This document shows positions 27,510 to 34,713 of a stretch of DNA of 64,000 nucleotides, piece by piece. Each line of letters starts with the position of its first letter. The first letter of the stretch is position 1. The DNA is taken from NCBI RefSeq assembly GCF_002872335.1, contig NZ_NJAG01000007.1:372001-436000 (forward strand), given 5' to 3'. This stretch comes from Siphonobacter sp. BAB-5405. Its GTDB lineage: Bacteria; Bacteroidota; Bacteroidia; Cytophagales; Spirosomataceae. The position numbers were made by a program, and so were the translations under genes. A model generated the notes under the pieces. It made no database searches. It was given only the letters and a program-made list of their open reading frames with translations, and was not told the DNA's origin.

Positions 27510-28391
27510 ATGACCTATCACTCTATCCTTTTTGCGGCTTCGAGCCTTCTACTGGCTTCGTTCCGCCCCATTTCCGACGATCCGGCTTATAAAACCCGGC
27601 TGGAAGAATGGCATCAGAAACGCGTCGCTTCGTTGAAACGCGAAGATGGCTGGCTGAATCTAGCGGGCTTATTCTGGCTCAAAGAAGGAGCAAATACGGT
27701 AGGCAGTGCTTCGGATAATAAGGTAGTATTTCCCGGAGGTGCCGCCCATTTGGGTACCTTTAAATTACAAAACGATGTCGTACAGTTTACGCCAACTGCC
27801 GATGCCGTGGTGACGGTAGACGGACAAAAAGCAACAGATACGCAGACCATTTTTACTGCCCATACCAAGCCCAATATCGTACAACACGAGTCCTTAAAAT
27901 GGGTAGTAATCAAACGCGGTGACCAATACGGCATTCGCTTGCGTGATCTGGAAAGCGAACAGTTAAAAAACTTCCACGGCATCGAACGCTTTGCTGTCAA
28001 CGAAAAATACCGGGTTACGGCTCGTCTGGAAAAACCCAGTACGCCCAAAACTGTAGCCATTACGAATGTTCTGGGTCAAACCTCCGATCAGCCGCTGGCG
28101 GGTACGCTAGTGTTTGAACTTGAAGGAAAAACCTACCGCCTCGACGCTACGGGTGAAGACAAGCTTTTCATCGTATTTGGGGACGAAACGAACAAAAAGG
28201 ACACGTACGGAGCGGGTCGCTTCTTATACGCCGAACAGCCAAGTGCCGATGGGACGACGGTACTGGATTTCAATCAGGCCATCAATCCGCCCTGTGCTTT
28301 TACGCCTTACGCTACCTGCCCGTTGCCGCCCAAACAAAACAAACTAGCGGTTCGAATTCCAGCAGGTGAAAAGCGATTCGGCGACCACTGA
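27510..28391 (+). CDS. DUF1684 domain-containing protein
   Basis: 293 aa. The motif REDGWLNLAGLFWLKEGANTVG near residues 45-66 and the C-terminal DFNQAINPPCAFTPYATCPLPP, including the cysteines before the end, are characteristic of DUF1684. The N-terminal hydrophobic segment (FAASSLLLASFRP) is a likely signal peptide, so the protein is probably periplasmic. The biochemical role of the family is not settled. It starts 260 nt from the divergent AT-rich gene and ends at a hairpin shared with the convergent DUF2490 gene. Confidence 0.9.
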   Translation: MTYHSILFAASSLLLASFRPISDDPAYKTRLEEWHQKRVASLKREDGWLNLAGLFWLKEGANTVGSASDNKVVFPGGAAHLGTFKLQNDVVQFTPTADAVVTVDGQKATDTQTIFTAHTKPNIVQHESLKWVVIKRGDQYGIRLRDLESEQLKNFHGIERFAVNEKYRVTARLEKPSTPKTVAITNVLGQTSDQPLAGTLVFELEGKTYRLDATGEDKLFIVFGDETNKKDTYGAGRFLYAEQPSADGTTVLDFNQAINPPCAFTPYATCPLPPKQNKLAVRIPAGEKRFGDH

Positions 28392-28422
28392 TTTTTCCTT
28401 AACCAAAACTTGATGTAACCGA

Positions 28423-28450
28423 AAAAGCCTGGCCCTAGGATCAGGCTTTT
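28423..28450. terminator. Bidirectional terminator between DUF1684 and DUF2490 genes
   Basis: A 9-bp stem AAAAGCCTG/CAGGCTTTT with a 10-nt loop, followed by GTTTTG on the plus strand and preceded by A residues. Confidence 0.82.
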
Positions 28451-28468
28451 GTTTTGACTATCAGCAGA

Positions 28469-29248
28469 TTAATCTACTGGAGAAGGTAGTTTCTCGGAAG
28501 AACCCAGACTTTTCAGTCGATACGTCCAGGCAATAAATACGTTATTTTTTCCGGCCTGGGCACTGGGTTTGAATACGCCCTGCTCAAAGGAAGCCGGACT
28601 GTAATTGGTCTGATTTACCCAACCCACCTGAACGGTCCAGTGTTTCGTAATCTGGTAGCCGAGTCCCGCAAAAAGACGGTTCCGCTCGAACGTAGGTCCT
28701 TTGGGATTCAGGAAGATTTCATCAAATATGGAAATGAAATACGTTTTCTCCTTGATACTCTTATTGTTGAGAGGAATGAACATATTCAGTCGATAGCGAA
28801 TCCGGTTTCGGTACGGATGCGTACCATCCCGAAAGGTAAACCAGCGTTGTTCCACCCGGTACCGATGTTCAAAACGCAGCCGATCGAGGTATTGATTGAT
28901 GACCAGTTGTTCCCACATCCGCCCTTCCGTATTCAACGGTCCCGCCGATAAATCCTGAAAATCATAAGTTGCGTATCGTCCGCCCGCCATGCCTACGGTG
29001 AAATTTTTGTTGATGTCGTACGTAACGCCCCCCTTCAATTCCGAGTAGAAGAACTCCTGAAATACACTGTTACTACGAGCCTGCACTTCCGCAAAGCCAC
29101 CCCATTTTTTTTCTCCGCCGGGTAGTACCACGGTACCGATAAACCAGCTTCCCCAGGGAGCAGCGGGTGTTAAAGAGGTTTGGGCATAGGCCGTGGTGCC
29201 CAGCAACAGGCAGGCCCAAAACTTGAAAGATACGCGTAGCTTAGTCAC
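28469..29248 (-). CDS. DUF2490 family outer-membrane protein
   Basis: 259 aa with a signal peptide ending at AYAQ. The rest shows alternating beta-strand patterns (WGGFAEVQARS, ERNRLFAGLGYQI, RLRFEHRYRVEQRW) and ends in FIAWTYRLKS, typical of DUF2490 proteins, predicted small outer-membrane barrels of unknown function. Several Arg/Tyr-rich strands (YRNRIRYRLNMF) are characteristic. It converges with the DUF1684 gene. A TACTTTTG box lies 21 nt upstream of the start on the same strand. Confidence 0.85.
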   Translation of the reverse strand: MTKLRVSFKFWACLLLGTTAYAQTSLTPAAPWGSWFIGTVVLPGGEKKWGGFAEVQARSNSVFQEFFYSELKGGVTYDINKNFTVGMAGGRYATYDFQDLSAGPLNTEGRMWEQLVINQYLDRLRFEHRYRVEQRWFTFRDGTHPYRNRIRYRLNMFIPLNNKSIKEKTYFISIFDEIFLNPKGPTFERNRLFAGLGYQITKHWTVQVGWVNQTNYSPASFEQGVFKPSAQAGKNNVFIAWTYRLKSLGSSEKLPSPVD

Positions 29249-29268
29249 GGAAAAGAATTAGAATCCCG

Positions 29269-29276
29269 CAAAAGTA
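29269..29276 (-). promoter_or_regulatory. Candidate -7 element (TACTTTTG) of the DUF2490 gene
   Basis: TAnnTTTG match on the minus strand; the predicted leader is under 20 nt. A TTTGATC occurs upstream but at a non-standard distance. Confidence 0.45.
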
Positions 29277-29334
29277 CGTTGTATGATCAAATCGTGATTT
29301 TGCGGATTACATTCTTAACAATTCCATAACATAG

Positions 29335-29799
29335 CTAGTCAACGGGTAAGGCCGTAGTAACCTTGATCTCAGCCATTACGAATACACTTTGCGGACCGCC
29401 AATGTGGGCCAGGGCCGCCAGTTGTTCGACTACGAAGCGGCGGTAATCATCCATATCTTTCACGATCACTTTCAATAGATAGTCATACGGTCCGGCGATG
29501 TTATAACACTCCATCACCTCGGGCAGACTACCAATTTTCGCTTCAAACTCCTGAATAAAGGCCTGCGTGTGTTCCTTTAGCGAAACCTGACAAAAGGCAA
29601 TCAGGCTACGTCCCATTTTGCGACGATCCACCAACGCGACATATCCTTTTAAATAACCCTCACGTTCGAGGCGTTTGACCCGTTCGTGTACGGGTGTCAA
29701 TGAAAGCCCTACTTCCTGAGCCAGTTCTTTATTAGAAATGAAAGCATTGGTTTGTAAGAGCGACAGAATACGGCGGTCAATGGGGTCGAGTTGATCCAT
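29335..29799 (-). CDS. Lrp/AsnC-family transcriptional regulator
   Basis: 154 aa. The N-terminal HTH (LDPIDRRILSLLQTNAFISNKELAQEVG, with the second helix LSLTPVHERVKRLEREG) is followed by a RAM/AsnC ligand-binding domain (VMECYNIAGPYDYLLKVIVKD). Such regulators bind amino acids and control metabolic genes. It is divergent from the MetZ-like gene at 29963 across 163 nt, so control of that gene, with methionine or another amino acid as effector, is a reasonable inference. Confidence 0.92.
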   Translation of the reverse strand: MDQLDPIDRRILSLLQTNAFISNKELAQEVGLSLTPVHERVKRLEREGYLKGYVALVDRRKMGRSLIAFCQVSLKEHTQAFIQEFEAKIGSLPEVMECYNIAGPYDYLLKVIVKDMDDYRRFVVEQLAALAHIGGPQSVFVMAEIKVTTALPVD

Positions 29800-29962
29800 A
29801 GATTATTTTTCTAGTTAGCAGGCAAAAATCATAAACGAACAGAGTGTTTCTTTTATAAAAAGAGCACTTACTAGATTTGTTTTCTAATTCCAACCCTAAA
29901 ATCACAACATATTCACTAAATACCGAACTTTGTAGACAGAAATTTGATAGCACTGATTAATT

Positions 29963-31156
29963 ATGGCATCTAAAGAAACACTAGCTATCCGGGCTCAGGC
30001 GGAACGTTCACACAACCGCGAGCACTCGGTTCCCTTATACTTAACGTCCAGTTTTACCTTCGACGACGCCGAAATGGGTCGGGCCATGTTTGCCGATGAG
30101 ATTGCGGGCAACGTGTATTCCCGGTACTCCAACCCCAACGTGGACGAGTTTATCCGTAAGGTTTGTTTGCTGGAAGGCGGCGAAGAAGGGATCGCCTTTG
30201 CCTCGGGTATGGCGGCCATTTTCGCCACGTTCGCCGGAAGCTTACAGGCGGGAGATCACGTAGTTGCTTCAAAAGCCCTGTTTGGTTCCGCCATTCAGAT
30301 TCTGAACAAGATCATGCCGAAGTGGGGCGTAACGACTACGTTCGTTGAGGGTCATGATCTTTCCCAATGGGAAGCGGCTACCCAGGAAAACACAAAATTC
30401 TATTTCTGTGAAAGTCCATCCAACCCAGGTTTAGAGCTGACCGATTTACGGGCCCTGTCAGCCATTGCCAAACGGCATCAGGTCGTGCTGGCCGTTGACA
30501 ACTGCTTTGCCACGCCGGTCATTCAAAATCCGATTGAACTCGGGGCCGATCTGGTGATGCACTCGGCTACGAAATATATGGATGGCCAGGGTCGCGTGCT
30601 GGGGGGGATTCTGGTCGGCCGGAAAGACCTGATCGAGCCGATTCGTTTCTTCGCCCGTCATACGGGTCCGGCTTTATCGCCGTTCAACGCCTGGGTACTG
30701 TCGAAGAGTCTGGAAACGCTATTTGTCCGGATGAGAGCTCATAGTGAAAATGCTCTGGCATTGGCTCGAACCCTGGAAGGCCATGCGGCTTTACAGGCAG
30801 TTCATTATCCCTTCCTGGAAAGTCATCCGCAGTATGAACTGGCCAAACAGCAGATGAAATACGGCGGAGCGATCCTGACGCTGGAAGTAAAAGGCGGGTT
30901 TGAGGCGGTCAATGCGTTGACGCAGCACCTCGAAATTGCCTCGATCTCTCCGAACTTAGGTGATACGCGTACCATCCTGACTCATCCCGCGAGTACAACG
31001 CATTCCAAATTAAGTAAAGAAGAGCGGGCCGAAGTAGGCATTACCGATGGTCTCGTACGGATTGCGGTAGGTCTGGAAAATATTGACGATCTGATTGAAG
31101 ATTTTCAGCAGGCTTTAGCCAAAGTAGCGACTTCCCAGGAAGCCGCTACGGTTTAA
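29963..31156 (+). CDS. metZ: O-succinylhomoserine sulfhydrylase-like PLP enzyme (Cys/Met metabolism)
   Basis: 397 aa fold-type I PLP enzyme of the Cys/Met metabolism family. The PLP lysine is K204 in HSATKYMDGQGRV; SRYSNPNVDEF near 53-63, FASGMAAIF near 79-87 and VDNCFATP near 178-185 are family motifs. The GQGRVLGG sequence after the lysine is typical of O-succinylhomoserine sulfhydrylase (direct sulfhydrylation to homocysteine); cystathionine gamma-synthase or lyase activity cannot be excluded. It is divergent from an Lrp-type regulator. No SAM riboswitch was found upstream. A strong terminator follows. Confidence 0.88.
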   Translation: MASKETLAIRAQAERSHNREHSVPLYLTSSFTFDDAEMGRAMFADEIAGNVYSRYSNPNVDEFIRKVCLLEGGEEGIAFASGMAAIFATFAGSLQAGDHVVASKALFGSAIQILNKIMPKWGVTTTFVEGHDLSQWEAATQENTKFYFCESPSNPGLELTDLRALSAIAKRHQVVLAVDNCFATPVIQNPIELGADLVMHSATKYMDGQGRVLGGILVGRKDLIEPIRFFARHTGPALSPFNAWVLSKSLETLFVRMRAHSENALALARTLEGHAALQAVHYPFLESHPQYELAKQQMKYGGAILTLEVKGGFEAVNALTQHLEIASISPNLGDTRTILTHPASTTHSKLSKEERAEVGITDGLVRIAVGLENIDDLIEDFQQALAKVATSQEAATV

Positions 31157-31187
31157 GAGCGAATTAAAAGTTTGATTGGGTTTATGC

Positions 31188-31222
31188 AAAAAGCGGCAGA
31201 GAGTTTTCTCTGCCGCTTTTTT
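31188..31222. terminator. Bidirectional terminator after metZ
   Basis: A perfect 15-bp stem AAAAAGCGGCAGAGA/TCTCTGCCGCTTTTT with a GTTT loop; it serves metZ and the convergent lipoprotein gene. Confidence 0.92.
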
Positions 31223-31224
31223 GA

Positions 31225-31566
31225 TTACCTCGGTCCTCTGGAACGGGGACCACCGCCCCGGTTTCCATTATTGGGTTTTGCCCGGAATGAATTATGATTT
31301 CGGAACGAATCATTTCTTCGATACGAATTATTCCGGCGATAGATATCATTTCTCCGATTGTTATACTGCCGATGACGGTATACCCGCGGCGGTGGCGTTA
31401 CATAAACCCGAGGCCGGGCATAGTAGGGACGATAGCCGTAGGCGGGTCCGTAGTATCCACCGTAACTAGGTCCGTAACCTCCGTACCCATCGGAGTAAAC
31501 GCGTGAGGAACACCCGGTGAGCATACTGCCCAGGGCGACCAACGTTATAATCAATAGTTTTTTCAT
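31225..31566 (-). CDS. Small low-complexity lipoprotein (Tyr/Gly then Arg/Asn-rich)
   Basis: 113 aa. Lipoprotein signal with lipobox LTGC (Cys19). Residues 25-60 are Tyr/Gly/Pro-rich (GYGGYGPSYGGYYG), residues 60-100 are Arg/Asn/Tyr-rich with repeated YRRN units, and the end is Gly/Arg/Pro-rich. No folded domain is evident. Short Tyr/Gly lipoproteins of this type occur in many Bacteroidota genomes with unknown role. The stop codon lies 2 nt from the terminator shared with metZ. Confidence 0.75.
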   Translation of the reverse strand: MKKLLIITLVALGSMLTGCSSRVYSDGYGGYGPSYGGYYGPAYGYRPYYARPRVYVTPPPRVYRHRQYNNRRNDIYRRNNSYRRNDSFRNHNSFRAKPNNGNRGGGPRSRGPR

Positions 31567-31697
31567 GGCTTCTGGCGTTTCTTCTCTGATCTAATTACGT
31601 AAGCTACGTTTAAAACAGCCTTGTATTCAGCTGTTAAAAAGAGTTAATCCACGAGGTACAGCTTTTTTAAGGGATTCCGTAACCAACCCTACTGAAC

Positions 31698-32030
31698 ATG
31701 GCTGCACCCTTGCCCAAAGTGACGGAGTCACTAAAAAAACTGTTAGACTACGCGGAGGACATCCGTCAGCATCACCCGGACGTCTGGAAAAAAGGCGGTA
31801 ATATCCAGGGTAATGATAGCTATGATACACTAAAAAAAATCGTTCAACGGGGTCACTTTGAAGAGGGTGATGCCGAGTTTATAAAAACCTGGAAGGCCTG
31901 GAAGGCTCGTCATATGAACCATACCAACATTGAAGGAATGGTGGCCAGTTTGAAATGGCTGGCTGTTCCTGAAGTAGGTTTACGGGAAATGAAAAAGGTG
32001 ATTAAGACTGAAACTGATAAGTCTAACTAG
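31698..32030 (+). CDS. Conserved-looking hypothetical protein, 110 aa
   Basis: A small, hydrophilic, probably helical cytosolic protein. It is Lys- and Trp-rich (HHPDVWKKGG, KTWKAWKARHMNHTNIEGMVASLKWL). No family is recognised. The composition and lack of stop codons over 333 nt with normal codon use support a real gene. The short-chain dehydrogenase remnant follows 56 nt downstream in the same direction. Confidence 0.65.
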   Translation: MAAPLPKVTESLKKLLDYAEDIRQHHPDVWKKGGNIQGNDSYDTLKKIVQRGHFEEGDAEFIKTWKAWKARHMNHTNIEGMVASLKWLAVPEVGLREMKKVIKTETDKSN

Positions 32031-32086
32031 ATTACTATCCATCCTATTCCGATTTTTAAATAGACCAACAACCAATCCTTGTACCC

Positions 32087-32368
32087 ATGAAACGTTTAGA
32101 AAATCAGGTAGCCGTCATTACGAATGGCACGCAAAGTGCAGCCACCACGCTGGCCGAAATTCTCCGCAACGAAGGAGCTAAAGTATTATTGGTAGACGAA
32201 GACAAAGAAGCTCTGCAAGAAGCCATGCATCGACTGGGCGTTGGCAGTGGGGATGATCTGGGTTATACGATAGGTTCCGGTGAATCAGGTCCCTCAGCGT
32301 ATGCCCAACAAGCCATCGAGCGTTTTGGCAAAGTGGATTTGTTCATTGCGTTATCGTCGCTTTCCTAA
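32087..32368 (+). pseudogene. Truncated short-chain dehydrogenase/reductase fragment
   Basis: 93 codons matching only the N-terminal half-Rossmann of SDR enzymes: NQVAVITNG start, then EGAKVLLVDED and FGKVDLFIALSS where a functional SDR has the NNAG motif. The glycine-rich cofactor motif TGxxxGIG is replaced by TNGTQSAAT, and the catalytic Ser-Tyr-Lys region is absent (SDRs have about 250 aa). The gene stops abruptly and repeat-rich non-coding DNA follows. A decayed SDR is the simplest reading; a short expressed peptide cannot be excluded. Confidence 0.65.
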
Positions 32369-32405
32369 GATACAGCAACCTTTCTTTACATTTTTGATTT
32401 TCAGC

Positions 32406-32542
32406 TTCGCCCCGATTTGTAACCCTTATGGTCAGATCGGGGCGAATGTTGTTCATAAGTGAAGGCCCTTCGTTTAATCTCGCGTCACTAACGCGAAACC
32501 ATCTCCGCCCCGATCATTCCCTAACGATTTTACATCGGGGCG
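32406..32542. repeat. Structured intergenic repeat region, copy 2
   Basis: Three hairpins: TTCGCCCCGAT/ATCGGGGCGAA (32406-32446, 11 bp), TCGCGT-CACTA-ACGCGA (32480-32496) and CGCCCCGAT/ATCGGGGCG (32506-32542). The second and the start of the third match copy 1 at 17987-18037. The two CGCCCCGAT stems are interchangeable, so alternative pairing is possible. The gap 32369-32682 holds no gene. Confidence 0.65.
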
Positions 32543-32621
32543 AGCCCAGTCCAAAAACTTTTCAACAATTTTTCCCAATCACTTGTACGGCATGTTTTCA
32601 TCATGCACTTTTGTATTAATT

Positions 32622-32638
32622 ATAATTAGTCTAAATAA
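32622..32638 (+). promoter_or_regulatory. 7-1-7-like inverted repeat upstream of a four-gene operon, possible Fur-type operator
   Basis: TAATTAG-T-CTAAATA is a near-perfect 7-1-7 inverted repeat (6 of 7 pairs) in AT-rich DNA, 45 nt before the first start codon of the operon. The geometry is that of Fur-family operators, and a Fur-family gene is in the window; the sequence is not the E. coli consensus. Inference only. Confidence 0.4.
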
Positions 32639-32682
32639 ATATTAACTCAATTACCTCACCAATCATTTCATTGATTCAGCTT

Positions 32683-32910
32683 ATGAAAAGAATCTGTTTT
32701 CAAACGAATTTGAATTCTCCCCTGGGAATTCAGGCGGTGAAAGAAAGTCTGGGTCAACTGGGTATCACCCGATTTAGCATTGACTTTCTGACGCAGTCAC
32801 TGGAGGTATTCAGTGAATGGATTGCTCCCGAGCGAATTATAGAAGCCTTGAAGCGTACAGGCGTCACCTGTAAACTCCGGCATATAAAAACGCCTTCCCT
32901 GGCTGATTGA
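32683..32910 (+). CDS. Small heavy-metal-associated (HMA)-like fold protein lacking CxxC
   Basis: 75 aa. The beta-alpha-beta-beta-alpha-beta pattern (KRICFQTNLNS, GIQAVKESLGQLG, RFSIDFLTQSLEVFSE, PERIIEALKRTGVTCKLR) resembles the HMA fold, but the metal-binding CxxC in the first loop is replaced by LNSPLGI. Only one cysteine remains in each half. Cytosolic, first gene of the four-gene unit 32683-34654. The start at 32683 is preferred over 32671 because it begins at the first strand. Function unknown; metal or heme handling is inference from fold and neighbours. Confidence 0.65.
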   Translation: MKRICFQTNLNSPLGIQAVKESLGQLGITRFSIDFLTQSLEVFSEWIAPERIIEALKRTGVTCKLRHIKTPSLAD

Positions 32911-32945
32911 ATTCGATCCTTTTCTCCGATTTAACTCCGGTACTC

Positions 32946-33281
32946 ATGCACCAATCTCATTGTTTCCGTACCCTCACGCAACAGGAAAATGGCTACATCG
33001 GCTACTGCGAAGGTTGCCAGACGTACAACCTGGCTTTCAATAATATCTTACTGATTTTCAACGCCGAAGATTTCCAGTATTTTTTGGAAATGCTCCAGGA
33101 GCGGTGCAACATGAGCTACTTTTCCACCTCGCACGGCAAAGAAATTATCATGCGGTCGCCGGTATTGAATCTGAATATTCTGCTCGCTGAATCGGAGCTG
33201 GAAGAACTCATTAACATGATGCAGGAAGTGAATCTGATTGTGGAAGCTCATAAAATTCTGTATACCAGTTCGCTTGAATAA
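32946..33281 (+). CDS. Small conserved Bacteroidota-type protein with Cys/His motif (possibly DUF6686-like)
   Basis: 111 aa. The N-terminus carries CHxxT-like and GYIGYCEGCQTYNLAFNNILL, with one His and three Cys residues that could bind metal; the rest is helical (FQYFLEMLQERC, SELEELINMMQEVN). I associate the pattern loosely with the DUF6686 family, without certainty. It lies 35 nt after the HMA-like gene and 9 nt before the membrane gene. An upstream TTG at 32907 would extend it by 13 residues, but the ATG at 32946 directly precedes the Cys/His motif. Confidence 0.65.
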   Translation: MHQSHCFRTLTQQENGYIGYCEGCQTYNLAFNNILLIFNAEDFQYFLEMLQERCNMSYFSTSHGKEIIMRSPVLNLNILLAESELEELINMMQEVNLIVEAHKILYTSSLE

Positions 33282-33290
33282 CTAATTCTC

Positions 33291-33728
33291 ATGAGTATTT
33301 CCCGTATCCGTATTCTGATTTTCTGGGTGTTGACCACCGTGTGCATGATCCTGCACTTCAATTTTCATGTAGGCGATTTGTTCTACGGCATCAACATCGT
33401 TCGCGAAGGGGCCAATGGACAGAAACCCATGTCGCTGGTCATCATCCGATTCATTTTTGAATTATTTCCGCTCATCTGGGCGGTTGCTCTGCTCTATCTT
33501 CAATCGATCGAGTGGCGGAGGGTAAACTTCTTCCTCAGCATTCCGTTTACGCTGGCTCACCTGAGTCATGTCGTCGGCGAACTGAAGGAAGGAGACCCTT
33601 CGCAACTTTTATTATTAACCTTCGTCCTGCTGATGAGTATCCTGCTGACGATTGAATCCTGGAAGTGGCTTAAAACCCCTGATTACCAATTTACGAACCA
33701 GCAAAAATCGAAACCCGTATTCGAATGA
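33291..33728 (+). CDS. Four-helix integral membrane protein of unknown function
   Basis: 145 aa with about four membrane helices (near 8-25, 45-67, 77-95, 103-122). Histidines lie in or near the helices (ILHFNFHVGD and FTLAHLSHVVGE), a pattern seen in metal- or heme-contacting membrane proteins, though not diagnostic. The stop overlaps the next start by 4 nt (ATGA), implying translational coupling to the DUF6607-like gene. Confidence 0.7.
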   Translation: MSISRIRILIFWVLTTVCMILHFNFHVGDLFYGINIVREGANGQKPMSLVIIRFIFELFPLIWAVALLYLQSIEWRRVNFFLSIPFTLAHLSHVVGELKEGDPSQLLLLTFVLLMSILLTIESWKWLKTPDYQFTNQQKSKPVFE

Positions 33729-34654
33729 AACGCTTTATCTTCACCTTAACCCTGGGTAGTCTGCTTAGTACTGCCTTTGCTCAGAAATCAGCTGATATTC
33801 AGGCGATCAAAGGTCAGTGCGGCTGTCACGCCATCACTTTTAAATACGCTGAAACGTTCTCTCCCAACCGCGAATACAAATTCAAGGACCGAAAAGAAAT
33901 GGGTGCGTTAGAGTACGTATTCGTGGACGAAGAAACGCCCAATAAATTAGTACTGATGCACCTGCTGGTCATCAACGATAGTACCATCATTAAACATTGG
34001 CGGGAAGACTGGAAATTCCAGAATACGGATCTGCTGGCGTACGAACAGGACGCGGAGTGGAAATACAAAGCCCTGACCGCCCCGCAGGCCAAGGGCCAGT
34101 GGACGCAACAGGTTTTTGAAGTAGACGATAGCCCCCGCTACGAAGGTTCGGCTACCTGGTTTCACGCCGATGGCCGCCATGTCTGGGACAATACCACCGA
34201 CGCTCCCCTGCCCCGCCGCGAGTACACGACCCGCAACGACTACAATGTGATGCGTCGCGGCAATCGCATCGTTATCACGGATTACGGCTACCTGCACGAT
34301 CAGGACAATGCCAAAGTCCTGCGTACCCCCGATGGCGAGAAAATCATTGCCTACGAAAAAGGCATCAATGATTACCACCGCGTTAAAGAAGCGGCTTGTA
34401 ACTCAGCGAAAGACTGGTGGACGAAACACCGGACGTTCTGGGTGGATGTCCGGAATGTCTGGGGTGATCTGATTGCTCAGAAAAAAGGTATTCAACTGGA
34501 AAAGAAAATTGACGGCAAGAGTCTAAATCAATCACTGGATGACCTTTCTGCGGCGTATCTGAAAGCTCCCAAAGCGACAGCGGCTAATAAGGCCGAAATC
34601 AAAGCTACGATCCAGAAGTTTCTGAAAAATAAGGAGTTAGTAGGTATGAAGTAA
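33725..34654 (+). CDS. DUF6607-like exported protein
   Basis: 309 aa with a signal peptide (MKRFIFTLTLGSLLSTAFAQ). The mature part begins with IKGQCGCHAITFKYAETFSP, followed by strand-rich sequence with many Trp, Tyr and Asp residues (HWREDWKFQNTDLL, WTQQVFEVDDSPRYEGSATW) and a helical C-terminus. This matches what I know as DUF6607 in Bacteroidota, a family of unknown activity often close to iron- or heme-related outer-membrane functions (recollection, not verified). Last gene of the unit; coupled to the membrane gene; ends at a strong terminator. Confidence 0.75.
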   Translation: MKRFIFTLTLGSLLSTAFAQKSADIQAIKGQCGCHAITFKYAETFSPNREYKFKDRKEMGALEYVFVDEETPNKLVLMHLLVINDSTIIKHWREDWKFQNTDLLAYEQDAEWKYKALTAPQAKGQWTQQVFEVDDSPRYEGSATWFHADGRHVWDNTTDAPLPRREYTTRNDYNVMRRGNRIVITDYGYLHDQDNAKVLRTPDGEKIIAYEKGINDYHRVKEAACNSAKDWWTKHRTFWVDVRNVWGDLIAQKKGIQLEKKIDGKSLNQSLDDLSAAYLKAPKATAANKAEIKATIQKFLKNKELVGMK

Positions 34655-34670
34655 TGAACCTATGATCTTT

Positions 34671-34713
34671 AACAAAAAAGCTCGTCCGTATGACACGGAC
34701 GAGCTTTTTTGTT
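34671..34713. terminator. Bidirectional terminator between the DUF6607-like gene and GH130
   Basis: A perfect 19-bp stem (34671-34689 with 34695-34713) containing GCTCGTCCGT and its complement, loop ATGAC, with A and T runs inside the stem ends. It reaches into the GH130 stop codon at 34712-34714. Confidence 0.92.

Noticed and set aside
29800-29962. SAM riboswitch upstream of the MetZ-like gene
   Set aside because: The region is AT-rich and lacks the SAM-I or SAM-II conserved cores; control by the divergent Lrp gene is more likely.
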